The position numbers and the translations under genes were made by a program. DNA of 26,356 nucleotides from the NCBI GenBank assembly GCA_937960795.1, contig CALGPA010000102.1, positions 1-26,356 on the forward strand. The letters run 5' to 3'. Below are positions 7,273 to 15,116 of this stretch, piece by piece. Within the stretch, counting starts at the first letter, position 1; every line of letters begins with the position of its first letter. The notes beneath the pieces were generated by a model, which was given only the letters and a program-made list of their open reading frames with translations, did no database searches and was not told the DNA's origin. Source of the stretch: an uncultured bacterium (GTDB lineage Bacteria > Cloacimonadota > Cloacimonadia > Cloacimonadales > Cloacimonadaceae).

Positions 7273-8466
7273 ATGACATTATTGATCGTAGCGACCTTGG
7301 TCCTGATCTTGTACTGGGCCTGGGAGTATCACCGCCACTGCCGGAATGTGGCCTCGATTCCCATCCGCATTCACGTAAACGGCACCAGAGGGAAATCCAG
7401 CGTTACCAGGTTGATCGCAGCCGGGCTTAGGGCCGGCGGTAAAAAGACCTTGGCAAAGATCACCGGAACTCTGCCACGCGTTGTGTTGAAAGACGGCAGA
7501 GAAGCCGCCATCATCCGCTTGCAAGGGGCAAACATAATCGAGCAGAAGTATGTATTCCGATATGCCGCTAATGAAAAACCGGATGCCATTGTGATAGAAT
7601 GCATGGCAGTCAATCCGGTCTTCCAGTGGATCACGGAGCGGAAATTCGTAAAAAGCACTATCTCGGTGATTACGAACTGTCGGCCTGATCATTTGGACTT
7701 GATGGGAAACTCAGTTCAAAGCGTCACTTTGAGCTTGGCAAACACCATCCCTCATGGGGGAGTCTGCTATACATCCGAAGTTCCGCAGTATAAGATCCTT
7801 CAGAAGGCAGCCAAAAGTCGCAAGACGCGCATCCATCAAATCTTGCCCACGGATGTGACACCGGAAGAGCTGGCGAAGTTTCGTTATATTGAACACAAAG
7901 AGAACGTGCAGCTTGCTCTTGCTGTGTGTGCTGAAGCGGGAATTCCTCGCGATGTAGCTCTTAAGGGAATGCAATCAGCGCATCCCGATCCCGGCGCATT
8001 GAAGAAATATCATATAGCAGATCGTGGCAAGGAGATCAATTTCTACAACGTCTTTGCTGCCAATGACCCGGAATCCACTGTATACATCATCAATATGGTC
8101 ACTGCCCATCTTAAAGGCGCGGAGACCATCATCGTGCTAAATAGCCGCGCCGATCGTCTTTTCAGGTCTCAGCAATTGATTGATTCTTTGGCTGCTGTGG
8201 ATTATGACTATCTTCTGCTCACCGGGGAGATTCCCGAAAAAGTAGAAGCCTATGCTCTCAGCAAGAAGATCCCACGTGACAAGATCTTTGCCATGGGACA
8301 GCCTTTGACGGAGAAGATCTATCAAAAAGTCTGGGATCTCACTCGCGTTGAATCCCACGTATTGGGAATCGGCAACATAGCCGGAGATTTTAAATATGGC
8401 GCTCAGATCGTAGCGCACTTTAAGCATAAAATACCAAAAGCAAATAAAGGAGCTGGTCGTGGTTGA
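7273..8466 (+). CDS. pgsB: Poly-gamma-glutamate synthase ATPase subunit PgsB/CapB
   Basis: The 397-residue protein is the ligase subunit of the membrane poly-gamma-glutamate synthase. It uses ATP to join glutamates through the gamma-carboxyl group, as in the Mur ligase-like mechanism. An N-terminal membrane anchor (about 2-16) precedes the P-loop IHVNGTRGKSSVTRLI, with GTRGKSS at 37-43, exactly as in Bacillus PgsB. NCRPDHLDLMG near 137-147 is the second Mur-ligase-like element, and SRADR lies in the C-terminal half. Length matches the family (about 390-400). GAGG lies six bases before the ATG. It overlaps pgsC by eight bases, as expected for subunits made together. Confidence 0.93.
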   Translation: MTLLIVATLVLILYWAWEYHRHCRNVASIPIRIHVNGTRGKSSVTRLIAAGLRAGGKKTLAKITGTLPRVVLKDGREAAIIRLQGANIIEQKYVFRYAANEKPDAIVIECMAVNPVFQWITERKFVKSTISVITNCRPDHLDLMGNSVQSVTLSLANTIPHGGVCYTSEVPQYKILQKAAKSRKTRIHQILPTDVTPEELAKFRYIEHKENVQLALAVCAEAGIPRDVALKGMQSAHPDPGALKKYHIADRGKEINFYNVFAANDPESTVYIINMVTAHLKGAETIIVLNSRADRLFRSQQLIDSLAAVDYDYLLLTGEIPEKVEAYALSKKIPRDKIFAMGQPLTEKIYQKVWDLTRVESHVLGIGNIAGDFKYGAQIVAHFKHKIPKANKGAGRG

Positions 8467-8914
8467 TGCAGTAGTACAAGCCGCTGTAGGAATCGGCGTA
8501 ATAATCAGTCTGATCTTTTCAGAATTACTAGGCGCTTCTGCCGGAGGAATAGTTGTCCCGGGATACATCGCGCTTTATCTTGATAAACCCCTGCAGATTT
8601 TAGGGACATTGGTAATCAGTTTGCTCACATGGGGGATCATCCGCCTGATCAGTCAGTTCACTTTGCTTTTTGGCAAACGCAGAATGGTTCTCAGCATCCT
8701 GATCGGATTTATACTTGGATGGGCTACTCGCATTATGGTAGTTCAGGAGATCACGATTCACCAATTGCAGATGCAGTCCATTGGCTATATTGTCCCCGGT
8801 TTGATTGCCAACTGGTTTGAGCGCCAAGGTTTTTGGAAGACCGTCTCCACAATGGGTGTAGCCGCGGTATTGGTTCGCCTGGTGCTGATGGTAGTATTTG
8901 GCGGGGAGGTCTAA
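8459..8914 (+). CDS. pgsC: Poly-gamma-glutamate synthase membrane subunit PgsC/CapC
   Basis: This 151-residue, very hydrophobic protein has the size (about 149) and layout of PgsC/CapC, the integral membrane partner of PgsB in PGA synthesis. An opening helix is followed by ASAGGIVVPGYIALYLDKP, the family's conserved loop, then further helices with SIGYIVPGLIANWFERQG, a typical late segment. The start is GTG at 8459, six bases after AAAGGAG, inside the end of pgsB. The stop is just before the next gene. Confidence 0.9.
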   Translation: MVDAVVQAAVGIGVIISLIFSELLGASAGGIVVPGYIALYLDKPLQILGTLVISLLTWGIIRLISQFTLLFGKRRMVLSILIGFILGWATRIMVVQEITIHQLQMQSIGYIVPGLIANWFERQGFWKTVSTMGVAAVLVRLVLMVVFGGEV

Positions 8915-8915
8915 G

Positions 8916-10043
8916 ATGTATCGCAAAATGTATCGCCCTAATCTCAAATCCGGCTGGTCTCTCGTCCTGCTCTTTGTGCTTTCCATAGTGTTATACCTGA
9001 TTGCTTCAAACAGCTACGTCGAGATCCGCACGAATAATTATGAACAAAAACTTGCCGCTGTAAACCTGATGCAGGATTATATTGATGCTCTCACCGATGA
9101 GATCATCGCGCGGGACATCGATATAGATCCCATCAACGATCCTTTCCAGACCGGCTTGATCGGTTCGCGCCTGAGCCCCATCACGACCGACCGTGGACTG
9201 CTCTCAGAAAAACAAGCAGCGATCAATCCAAACATCGCAGCGATATTTGTAGAAGAGCTCAGCCGTGCCCGCACCGGTGACAAGATTGCCATCGGAATCA
9301 CGGGCAGCAATCCGGCAGTCAATCTTGCTCTATATGCTGCCATCACTGCCTTGGAGCTTGATCCCAAGATCATAGTATCTCTCTCTTCAGCCTCATACGG
9401 CGCAAATCGTGAAGAGCTCACCTGGCTGGACATGGAGGCGATTCTTCAGGATAAAGGGCTGCTCAGCTTCGGTTCCAGCTATGCTTCCATCGGTGGCAGT
9501 GAAGACCGCGGGATCGGCTTGACCGATTATGGCATCAATGCTCTGCGCGAGGCTATGGCACGCAACGACGTTCCCTTGATCATGGGCAGCAGCTTGGAAG
9601 AAAGCGTTGATCTGCGCATGGAAGCCTATGACCGCATGCTGGATGGAGACGGTCGCTATCGTCTCTTTGTAAACATCGGTGGCGGCTTGGCAAACGTGGG
9701 TAGCGAGACAAACGCGAGATTGATCCCTGAAGGCCTCAATACTCGTCTTGCAGAGAGAAACTTCGAGCGTGAAGGCGTGATGATGAAGATGGCAAAGCGC
9801 AATGTTCATGTCTTACATATGCGCCGCATCATCCGCTGGGCAAACAACTATCAGCTCAGTTTATCACTGGATGAGAAACCGGTGATTGGAGAAGGAACAG
9901 TCTTTAGCTCCACCATCCACAACGTCACTGTTTCCACCATATGCTTGATTATCTTGATCCTTGCCATCATATTTGTAATCATCTTTGATCGTCATGATCG
10001 TAGGTTTATGGCAAACATCGTCGATACAGACGATGAGCTTTAG
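8916..10043 (+). CDS. PgsW-like poly-gamma-glutamate system protein
   Basis: The 375-residue protein matches the poly-gamma-glutamate system family often called PgsW, found beside PgsB and PgsC in loci lacking PgsA. It has membrane helices near both ends (about 14-33 and 335-358) with a large domain between them that should face the periplasm. That domain contains GDKIAIGITGSNPAVNLALY and VNIGGGLANVGSE. I start it at ATG 8916, after GGGGAGG, rather than at the in-frame TTG at 8898. Its biochemical role in PGA synthesis or export is not established. Confidence 0.82.
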   Translation: MYRKMYRPNLKSGWSLVLLFVLSIVLYLIASNSYVEIRTNNYEQKLAAVNLMQDYIDALTDEIIARDIDIDPINDPFQTGLIGSRLSPITTDRGLLSEKQAAINPNIAAIFVEELSRARTGDKIAIGITGSNPAVNLALYAAITALELDPKIIVSLSSASYGANREELTWLDMEAILQDKGLLSFGSSYASIGGSEDRGIGLTDYGINALREAMARNDVPLIMGSSLEESVDLRMEAYDRMLDGDGRYRLFVNIGGGLANVGSETNARLIPEGLNTRLAERNFEREGVMMKMAKRNVHVLHMRRIIRWANNYQLSLSLDEKPVIGEGTVFSSTIHNVTVSTICLIILILAIIFVIIFDRHDRRFMANIVDTDDEL

Positions 10044-10056
10044 GAGGCTTTTATAC

Positions 10057-10878
10057 ATGAAGAAACAATATATAATGATGATCCTGATCTGCCTTATGGG
10101 CAGTATCGCCTTAGCCCAAGACTATCGTACCAGCATTTTGGACTTTGAGAATCCCGGAAGCAGACGGATTCGCAGATTCGAAGATGCCAATCATTGGTTT
10201 TACCGCAGCTTACCAGAAAAGAGCATGAGCATCAAGACCGAAGATGTCGAGCGCATTCAATTGCGCAGCTTTGGCATAGAAAACTTGCGCAGACCGCATC
10301 TGTTTATCATCATCGATGGCGAGCGCAATAGATTTGACCTAAATCTCGATGAACAGCTCAACGGCTACTATATCTATGAGGATATTGAGTTTGACATCCC
10401 CCAAGGAACTTCGTCCATCGAAGTGCTATGCTATCAACGCAGCATCTATATGCGTCCTTACAAAATGAGCATCGTGCAGCCGAAGCCGGTGGTCACCCGC
10501 CTGCCAAACCGCCAGGTGCAAGCTCATGCCGGGATGATCGACATCACACACAACAATACCAGCAGTGAGTACTACACCTTCAACCCCACTCAAGCCCTGA
10601 AATTTACTCACAACAATGGTCGCGAAGCCATAGTCTATGTCCGTGCCAGGCTCACTGATCGTTCTCTACCCGTATTTAGTGTCTATCACAATGGTGAGTT
10701 AGTAGAGACCGTCGAATTTAGTCTTGCAAGAACTACCAAATACAGCGCTCAGGGAGTGCGTCACCTCACAATCGGAAGAAGAATTGAGCTACCCGAGAAT
10801 GCGGATAGCAGTGAATATGAACTACGTGCAGAAAGTGACCATATGTTCATGGCCCGCCCGGTGTTCGTCCAAGAATAG
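10057..10878 (+). CDS. Exported protein of unknown function in the pgs operon
   Basis: I do not recognise this 273-residue protein. It begins with a clear signal peptide (MKKQYIMMILICLMGSIALA, cleavage likely before QDYRTS), then alternates short polar and hydrophobic stretches suggesting a beta-sandwich protein, about 250 residues long when mature. There is no lipobox cysteine at the cleavage site, so it is probably soluble in the periplasm. AGGAGG lies ten bases before the ATG at 10057. The gene sits 13 bases after the PgsW-like gene and 9 before the beta-barrel gene, so a role in PGA export or anchoring is plausible but inferred from context alone. Confidence 0.75.
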   Translation: MKKQYIMMILICLMGSIALAQDYRTSILDFENPGSRRIRRFEDANHWFYRSLPEKSMSIKTEDVERIQLRSFGIENLRRPHLFIIIDGERNRFDLNLDEQLNGYYIYEDIEFDIPQGTSSIEVLCYQRSIYMRPYKMSIVQPKPVVTRLPNRQVQAHAGMIDITHNNTSSEYYTFNPTQALKFTHNNGREAIVYVRARLTDRSLPVFSVYHNGELVETVEFSLARTTKYSAQGVRHLTIGRRIELPENADSSEYELRAESDHMFMARPVFVQE

Positions 10879-10887
10879 GAGATAGTT

Positions 10888-12024
10888 ATGCCTTTCCCAG
10901 AAGATCTCAGCAACGACAAACCCAATACCCGCGAGATATATCCGGATCAACAAGACGACACCAAATCTGAGAACGACAAGAAAGTCCGCAGTCCTCGAGC
11001 TTTGGGACGCAAGAAGGATTTTCGTCCCATAATCTTATGCTTGGGATTTCTGCTCTTCTCTTTGGGCTATGGTTACGCTCAGATTGAAGCTGAACTGAGC
11101 ATGGGCGTCACCTATACAGACAATGTCTTTCAGCTCTCAGATTATGATCTCAGTCGCTGGAAAAACGACCATCCTAATCTCGAATTTGCAGAAACTACAG
11201 ATGATCTGAATATTGCCACCAGACTTGATCTGGCATACCCAATCCCATATCGCTGGTGGACATTTACCCCGTCTGTCACCGCATCCATCAACCAAAACAT
11301 CAGTAACACCGATAAGTATCGTCACGACGCGCTTGTCCGATTGAGAGTCGATCGCCACTATTGGAGCCTTACCACCCTCTATGGCTACTATCCATACATC
11401 TACTATCGTCACTACACTGATAGCGATGGCTCCAATGAGCTGGAAAAATATAGCTACGAAAGAAACCTTTATCGTGCAGAATTGGTAGTAAGACCCACGC
11501 GCAAGCTCACCACCTTTGCCAATATCCGCTATGAAGACCTATATTACAACCAATACTTCACAGAAGCTGATGGCAATCGCATCACCACAGAAGCAGGCGC
11601 TCGCTACAGCTTTCCGATCTTCTCCCTGCAGGGCTCATACAGCTACCGCAGCTATGAAAGCACCGGCTACAAAGACGTGGGAGCCGATGATGGCAGCTAT
11701 GACAGCAATTTCTATCGCGGCGTCCTACGCATGAAGGCAATGCCCATCTCCGGGGAAAGCACGCGCGAACAAAGCTGGCAGCCATATCTGGAATTGGTCA
11801 AGGAAGATAGATTCTATCAGGGTGATGGCGATTGGTATGGCGGACGCGCATATCATATATATAACACAAAAGCCGGAGTCAACGTAAAACTCAGCCCAAA
11901 ATGGAATTTATCTCTTGACTACTTGCACATCTTCAGGAATGTAGATTCACCAAACGATAGCGTGGTTCGCCTAAAGGAATTCAGCGAAAACCGCCTCTCG
12001 GCTATGGTGAATTATAAATTCTAA
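10888..12024 (+). CDS. Outer-membrane beta-barrel protein of the pgs operon
   Basis: The 378-residue product looks like an outer-membrane beta-barrel. After a hydrophobic segment (FRPIILCLGFLLFSLGYGYA, about 46-65, cleavage likely before QIEAEL) it shows many amphipathic strands rich in Tyr, Arg and Asp. The final strand RLSAMVNYKF ends in phenylalanine, the usual BAM recognition signature. Unusually, about 45 hydrophilic residues precede the hydrophobic segment. GGAG lies before the ATG at 10888; an in-frame TTG at 11002 would give an ordinary signal peptide. Being directly after the PGA synthesis genes suggests a PGA export pore or outer-membrane anchor, which is inference. Confidence 0.78.
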   Translation: MPFPEDLSNDKPNTREIYPDQQDDTKSENDKKVRSPRALGRKKDFRPIILCLGFLLFSLGYGYAQIEAELSMGVTYTDNVFQLSDYDLSRWKNDHPNLEFAETTDDLNIATRLDLAYPIPYRWWTFTPSVTASINQNISNTDKYRHDALVRLRVDRHYWSLTTLYGYYPYIYYRHYTDSDGSNELEKYSYERNLYRAELVVRPTRKLTTFANIRYEDLYYNQYFTEADGNRITTEAGARYSFPIFSLQGSYSYRSYESTGYKDVGADDGSYDSNFYRGVLRMKAMPISGESTREQSWQPYLELVKEDRFYQGDGDWYGGRAYHIYNTKAGVNVKLSPKWNLSLDYLHIFRNVDSPNDSVVRLKEFSENRLSAMVNYKF

Positions 12025-12038
12025 GATGTGAGGATAGC

Positions 12039-12353
12039 ATGGAGTTTAGATCCGAAAAAGACAAAAAGAAGATAAAAGAGTTTTTGGACCTTGTCGAAAA
12101 CCACAAGATAGAGATCCGTCATTACAAACACCCCGTCTTGGTATGGGCAAATTCCGAAGGAGTCTGCCACTATTCTTTCTGGGAAGAAGAAACCCTTGAT
12201 CGTTATGGCATCGCCAATGTTGATGGCTGGGATTACGAAGAGGATCTTCTCTTTTGCCCGGACTGGATCTTGGATGAAGAAGATGAAGACGACGAGGACG
12301 ACGAGGACGACGATCTGGATCTCTGTCGCTTTTGCGAATCTATAAAGAAATGA
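12039..12353 (+). CDS. Small acidic protein, unknown function
   Basis: This 104-residue protein is not recognised. A basic N-terminal part (EFRSEKDKKKIKEFLDLVE) is followed by an aromatic central part with VLVWANSEGVCHYSFWEEE, then an acidic run at about 80-94 made of Asp and Glu, and CRFC near the C-terminus, a possible half metal site. Codons in the acidic run form a GAC/GAG microsatellite. The gene starts 14 bases after the barrel gene stop, and its TGA overlaps the gpsA ATG (ATGA), so it is very likely co-translated with gpsA. Confidence 0.7.
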   Translation: MEFRSEKDKKKIKEFLDLVENHKIEIRHYKHPVLVWANSEGVCHYSFWEEETLDRYGIANVDGWDYEEDLLFCPDWILDEEDEDDEDDEDDDLDLCRFCESIKK

Positions 12354-13372
12354 AGATTTCCATCATCGGCGGAGGCGGATGGGGACTTGCCTTAGCAAAG
12401 CTCTTGGCCGAAAATGGACATGAACTTCTCGTATGGGAATACAATCCCAAACACCTCAGAAGCCTCAAAGAAACCCGCTCAAATCCCGCTTTGCTAAAAG
12501 GGATCACTCTACCTGAGTGTATCAGCTACACCGATAGTTTCGCTGAAATTGCCGATTTTGACAGCGGGATCATACTCTTGGCAACTCCCTCCCAATTTAT
12601 CCGCAATACCCTCCGTAGCATCGATGCTCCCATTGCTCAGAAGATCTGGAGTTCCCCCAGCCTCGAGGCAATCGTCAATGTGGCTAAGGGCATCGAGCAG
12701 AACAGCTTAGAGACCATCGACCAGATCCTTTTCTCTGAGCTGCCAAGTGCCGTGCATCACAAGATCTGCGCTCTTTCCGGACCCAGCCACGCGGAGGAAG
12801 TCGCCAAAGGCCTACCCACCACAGTGGTCATTGCCGGACAGGATGAAGATCTCTTGCGAAAGCTGCAGGGCATCTTTTCAAACGATTATTTCAGGGCTTA
12901 TCGTAGCCAGGATATCAACGGAGTGGAGATAGGCGGCGCGGTCAAAAACATCATCGCTATTGCCGCCGGAATCGTCAGCGGACTCGGCTTTGGCGACAAC
13001 ACCATGGGTGCTCTGCTTACCAGAGGTATTGTGGAAATCAGCCGCTTTGGCGAAGCCATGAACGCCCGCAGGGAGACCTTTTTGGGGCTCTCGGGAATCG
13101 GTGACCTGATCACCACCGCGGTCAGTCCACACAGCCGCAACCGTCTTGTCGGCTATAGGATCGGCACCGGCGAAAAACTCTCTGAGATCCAAGCGAGCAT
13201 GGAGATGGTTGCGGAAGGCGTAGCCACCACAGCTTCGGTCTATCAGCTTGCCCGGAAGATGAATATTGACATGCCTATAGTCGAGCAGGTCTACTTCATC
13301 CTATATGAAGACAAAGACCCCCTTGCCGCCATGCACGCCCTCATGCTACGCGAGCTCAAAGCAGAATTTTAG
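12350..13372 (+). CDS. gpsA: Glycerol-3-phosphate dehydrogenase [NAD(P)+]
   Basis: The 340-residue enzyme reduces dihydroxyacetone phosphate to sn-glycerol 3-phosphate for phospholipid synthesis in the cytoplasm. MKISIIGGGGWGLALAK (1-17) is the Rossmann dinucleotide loop, VAKGIE and ALSGPSHAEE are family signatures, and the catalytic lysine is K199 in GGAVKNIIAIAAG. GLSGIGDLITT at 246-256 also fits. Length is normal. I place the start at ATG 12350, which overlaps the stop of the upstream small gene as ATGA; a TTG at 12332 would add six residues before the Rossmann strand. A strong terminator follows. Confidence 0.95.
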   Translation: MKISIIGGGGWGLALAKLLAENGHELLVWEYNPKHLRSLKETRSNPALLKGITLPECISYTDSFAEIADFDSGIILLATPSQFIRNTLRSIDAPIAQKIWSSPSLEAIVNVAKGIEQNSLETIDQILFSELPSAVHHKICALSGPSHAEEVAKGLPTTVVIAGQDEDLLRKLQGIFSNDYFRAYRSQDINGVEIGGAVKNIIAIAAGIVSGLGFGDNTMGALLTRGIVEISRFGEAMNARRETFLGLSGIGDLITTAVSPHSRNRLVGYRIGTGEKLSEIQASMEMVAEGVATTASVYQLARKMNIDMPIVEQVYFILYEDKDPLAAMHALMLRELKAEF

Positions 13373-13393
13373 TCCGTAGATACAATAGATCTT

Positions 13394-13426
13394 GGGGACC
13401 GGCATCAAGCCGATCCCCCTTTTTTT
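13394..13426 (+). terminator. Rho-independent terminator after gpsA
   Basis: GGGGACCGGC (13394-13403) pairs with GCCGATCCCC (13409-13418) around an ATCAA loop with one C-A mismatch, followed by seven T residues (13420-13426). It ends the pgs-gpsA transcript. The stop codon of the convergent gene (13405-13407) lies inside it. Confidence 0.92.
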
Positions 13427-14310
13427 ATTTGCTCAAGATTAAGATTGGCATCATAGTGATATTCATGACGCCCGAAAAGCTCCCATTCCCGAAAATCCGT
13501 ATTGAAGTATTCCAGTTCTTCATACAAAAGGATCGAATAATGCATAAAAGTCATATCGTGATCAGGGTAACTCAGCTGTTCCTTCAAAAACTCGTAGTAG
13601 GCTTCATAGTTGCTTTGATCTTCAGGTAGATAGCTGACGATAATCTTCTCATTCAGATACCACTGTTCTCCTAGCCGATCGTAACTTAACACTTCATTCA
13701 CCCTTCCTTGGGAGTCGTAATGCAGCTCCGTCCGATATGTCCATACCATTCCCCACAAAGAGATCATGCTCGTGATCTGATGTACCCTATTTGTCTGAGA
13801 ATCGTATGTCAATTCTCGATCCAGACCCAGCTCAGGCTCCTCATCCCAAAGATACCAAGTTTTGAGCGACAGCAGTTGATCCCCCGACCACTCAAATTCA
13901 GTTCTCATATTAGGAATCCAGGCAGATCCATCCCACCATAAAGTATTGATCTCCTGGATCTTCGCCCCAGCGTCTCGGATCACTTCCTCATGGTGATACT
14001 CATACCAGATCTCTTCCCAAGAATCCCAATACTCAGAAAGAAAAGACTCCGGTCGCCACTGATCATCATAGCTGATAGTCACTTTTCGATCGTCTTCCCA
14101 AACATTTCCCATGCAATCTCTTTCCAGATATTCCGTTAGCACCATGGAGTTTTTGCTCTCCCGGGAAGAGCTTCTCGGAACAAGCTGAGGACGCTTAAAC
14201 AATCGGCTGCTTGTTCCACGATGATTCTGCATAGTATTCTGAGCCGCATAAAGCCCGGATATCATGCCGAGAACTATGATGATTAAAACCAAGATTACGC
14301 TTTTTTTCAT
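13405..14310 (-). CDS. Secreted YD-repeat-like protein
   Basis: The 301-residue protein begins with a signal peptide (KKSVILVLIIIVLGMISGLYA, cleavage before AQNTMQ). The mature part carries imperfect aromatic repeats such as ISYDDQWRPESFLSEY, LTYDSQTNRVHQI, LHYDSQGRVNEVLSYD and YHYDANLNLEQI, reminiscent of YD/RHS-type repeats found in secreted proteins of Bacteroidota and relatives. I start it at ATG 14310, six bases after GGAG; a start at 14385 would bury the signal peptide. No catalytic motif or type IX sorting domain is visible. Its last codons and stop overlap the gpsA terminator from the other side. Confidence 0.75.
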   Translation of the reverse strand: MKKSVILVLIIIVLGMISGLYAAQNTMQNHRGTSSRLFKRPQLVPRSSSRESKNSMVLTEYLERDCMGNVWEDDRKVTISYDDQWRPESFLSEYWDSWEEIWYEYHHEEVIRDAGAKIQEINTLWWDGSAWIPNMRTEFEWSGDQLLSLKTWYLWDEEPELGLDRELTYDSQTNRVHQITSMISLWGMVWTYRTELHYDSQGRVNEVLSYDRLGEQWYLNEKIIVSYLPEDQSNYEAYYEFLKEQLSYPDHDMTFMHYSILLYEELEYFNTDFREWELFGRHEYHYDANLNLEQIKKGGSA

Positions 14311-14534
14311 GGCAATCTCCTTTTTATATTTTAGTAGCACAAAAGTCTTCCGACTGATATGTTTAAGCTCATATATAGGAGTCACATACGCTTCATCATA
14401 TTGACTTGTTAACTCAGTTCTAAAAGTATATCCAGACTATCAAAAAAAGCAAGCGGATTTTTCCAATATTTTGCTTTTCTTTTTGCGTTTTAAATGACGC
14501 TAAGTCTTGAGTTTACAGCCGCCTTGACGCCTCC

Positions 14535-14589
14535 CTCACCCCTTGCTCATTCGGCGAGTGTGCAAGTGGTGAGAAGATAAGGACTTACG
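14535..14589. repeat. Dispersed hairpin repeat, copy B
   Basis: CTCACCCCTTGC (14535-14546) pairs with GCAAGTGGTGAG (14562-14573) in 11 of 12 positions around a 15-base loop. The last 22 bases (14568-14589) are identical to 471-492 in copy A, about 14 kb away. This copy keeps the complete left arm, which copy A has replaced by a tandem CTCACCGGTCG. Confidence 0.7.
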
Positions 14590-14781
14590 GCTCTAGTCTA
14601 TTTACCTTCCATTCAGCCGTTAGGGAAATATTACCCTCCGTCTTCAGGACATCTCTCTGATCTGGGCTATAGCATTGACTATCATGATGATACAAATTTA
14701 TCCCTGCCGGTAAAAGCAAAGATAGCCAAATCTTCAAGATATAGCTCATTATAAGCGCGGAAAATGATGGCAAAGGAATCC

Positions 14782-14810
14782 TTGACAAATATCAAGCCTT
14801 AAATTATTAA
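14782..14810 (+). promoter_or_regulatory. Promoter for the acyP-led operon
   Basis: TTGACA at 14782-14787 is a perfect -35 box, and TATTAA at 14805-14810, 17 bases downstream, matches four of six -10 positions. Transcription would start about 20 bases before the acyP ATG. Confidence 0.6.
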
Positions 14811-14836
14811 GAACGAAAAGCATGAAGTGAGTAAAT

Positions 14837-15106
14837 ATGCCTCAATGGGAAATAATAGCCTCCGGGCGAGTGCAAGGCGTCGGGTTTCGATATCATGCGC
14901 AGGCATCAGCCCGCAGCTATGGTATCACAGGGTTTGTGCGGAATCTTCCGGACGGCACCGTCCATATCCTAGCTTGCGGTTCTCGAGAACAGCTTCAGAA
15001 CTTTTGTGATTTGATTAGATCGGGAAACAGCTTTTCCCGTGTGAAGACACTAAGCATCGAAGAAATTGAAACGACAAAAGAGTATCATGAATTTGAGATT
15101 AGATAG
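14837..15106 (+). CDS. acyP: Acylphosphatase
   Basis: The 89-residue protein hydrolyses acyl phosphates such as acetyl- or carbamoyl phosphate in the cytoplasm. The signature ASGRVQGVGFRYHAQ carries the phosphate-binding arginine R18, and GFVRNLPDGTV carries the catalytic asparagine N36. Length is typical (about 90). It is first in the rightward run, just after a promoter. Its stop is ten bases before my chosen start for the LysM/M23 gene. Confidence 0.93.
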   Translation: MPQWEIIASGRVQGVGFRYHAQASARSYGITGFVRNLPDGTVHILACGSREQLQNFCDLIRSGNSFSRVKTLSIEEIETTKEYHEFEIR

Positions 15107-15116
15107 AAAGAATAGA

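Larger units (their letters stand above)
14386..14836. other. Intergenic region with hairpin repeat and promoter
   Basis: This gap of about 450 bases lies between divergent genes. It contains the second copy of the hairpin repeat (14535-14589) and a promoter for acyP (14782-14810). A 67-residue leftward open frame at 14585-14788 starts beyond the repeat, shows no family features and is not called. Confidence 0.6.

Noticed and set aside
7273..8466. Considered folylpolyglutamate synthase or a Mur ligase for pgsB
   Set aside because: The membrane anchor, the exact GTRGKSS P-loop and the adjoining pgsC fit PgsB better.
14585..14788. 67-residue leftward frame before acyP
   Set aside because: No signal, no motif, and it ends at a dispersed repeat; it appears to be chance.
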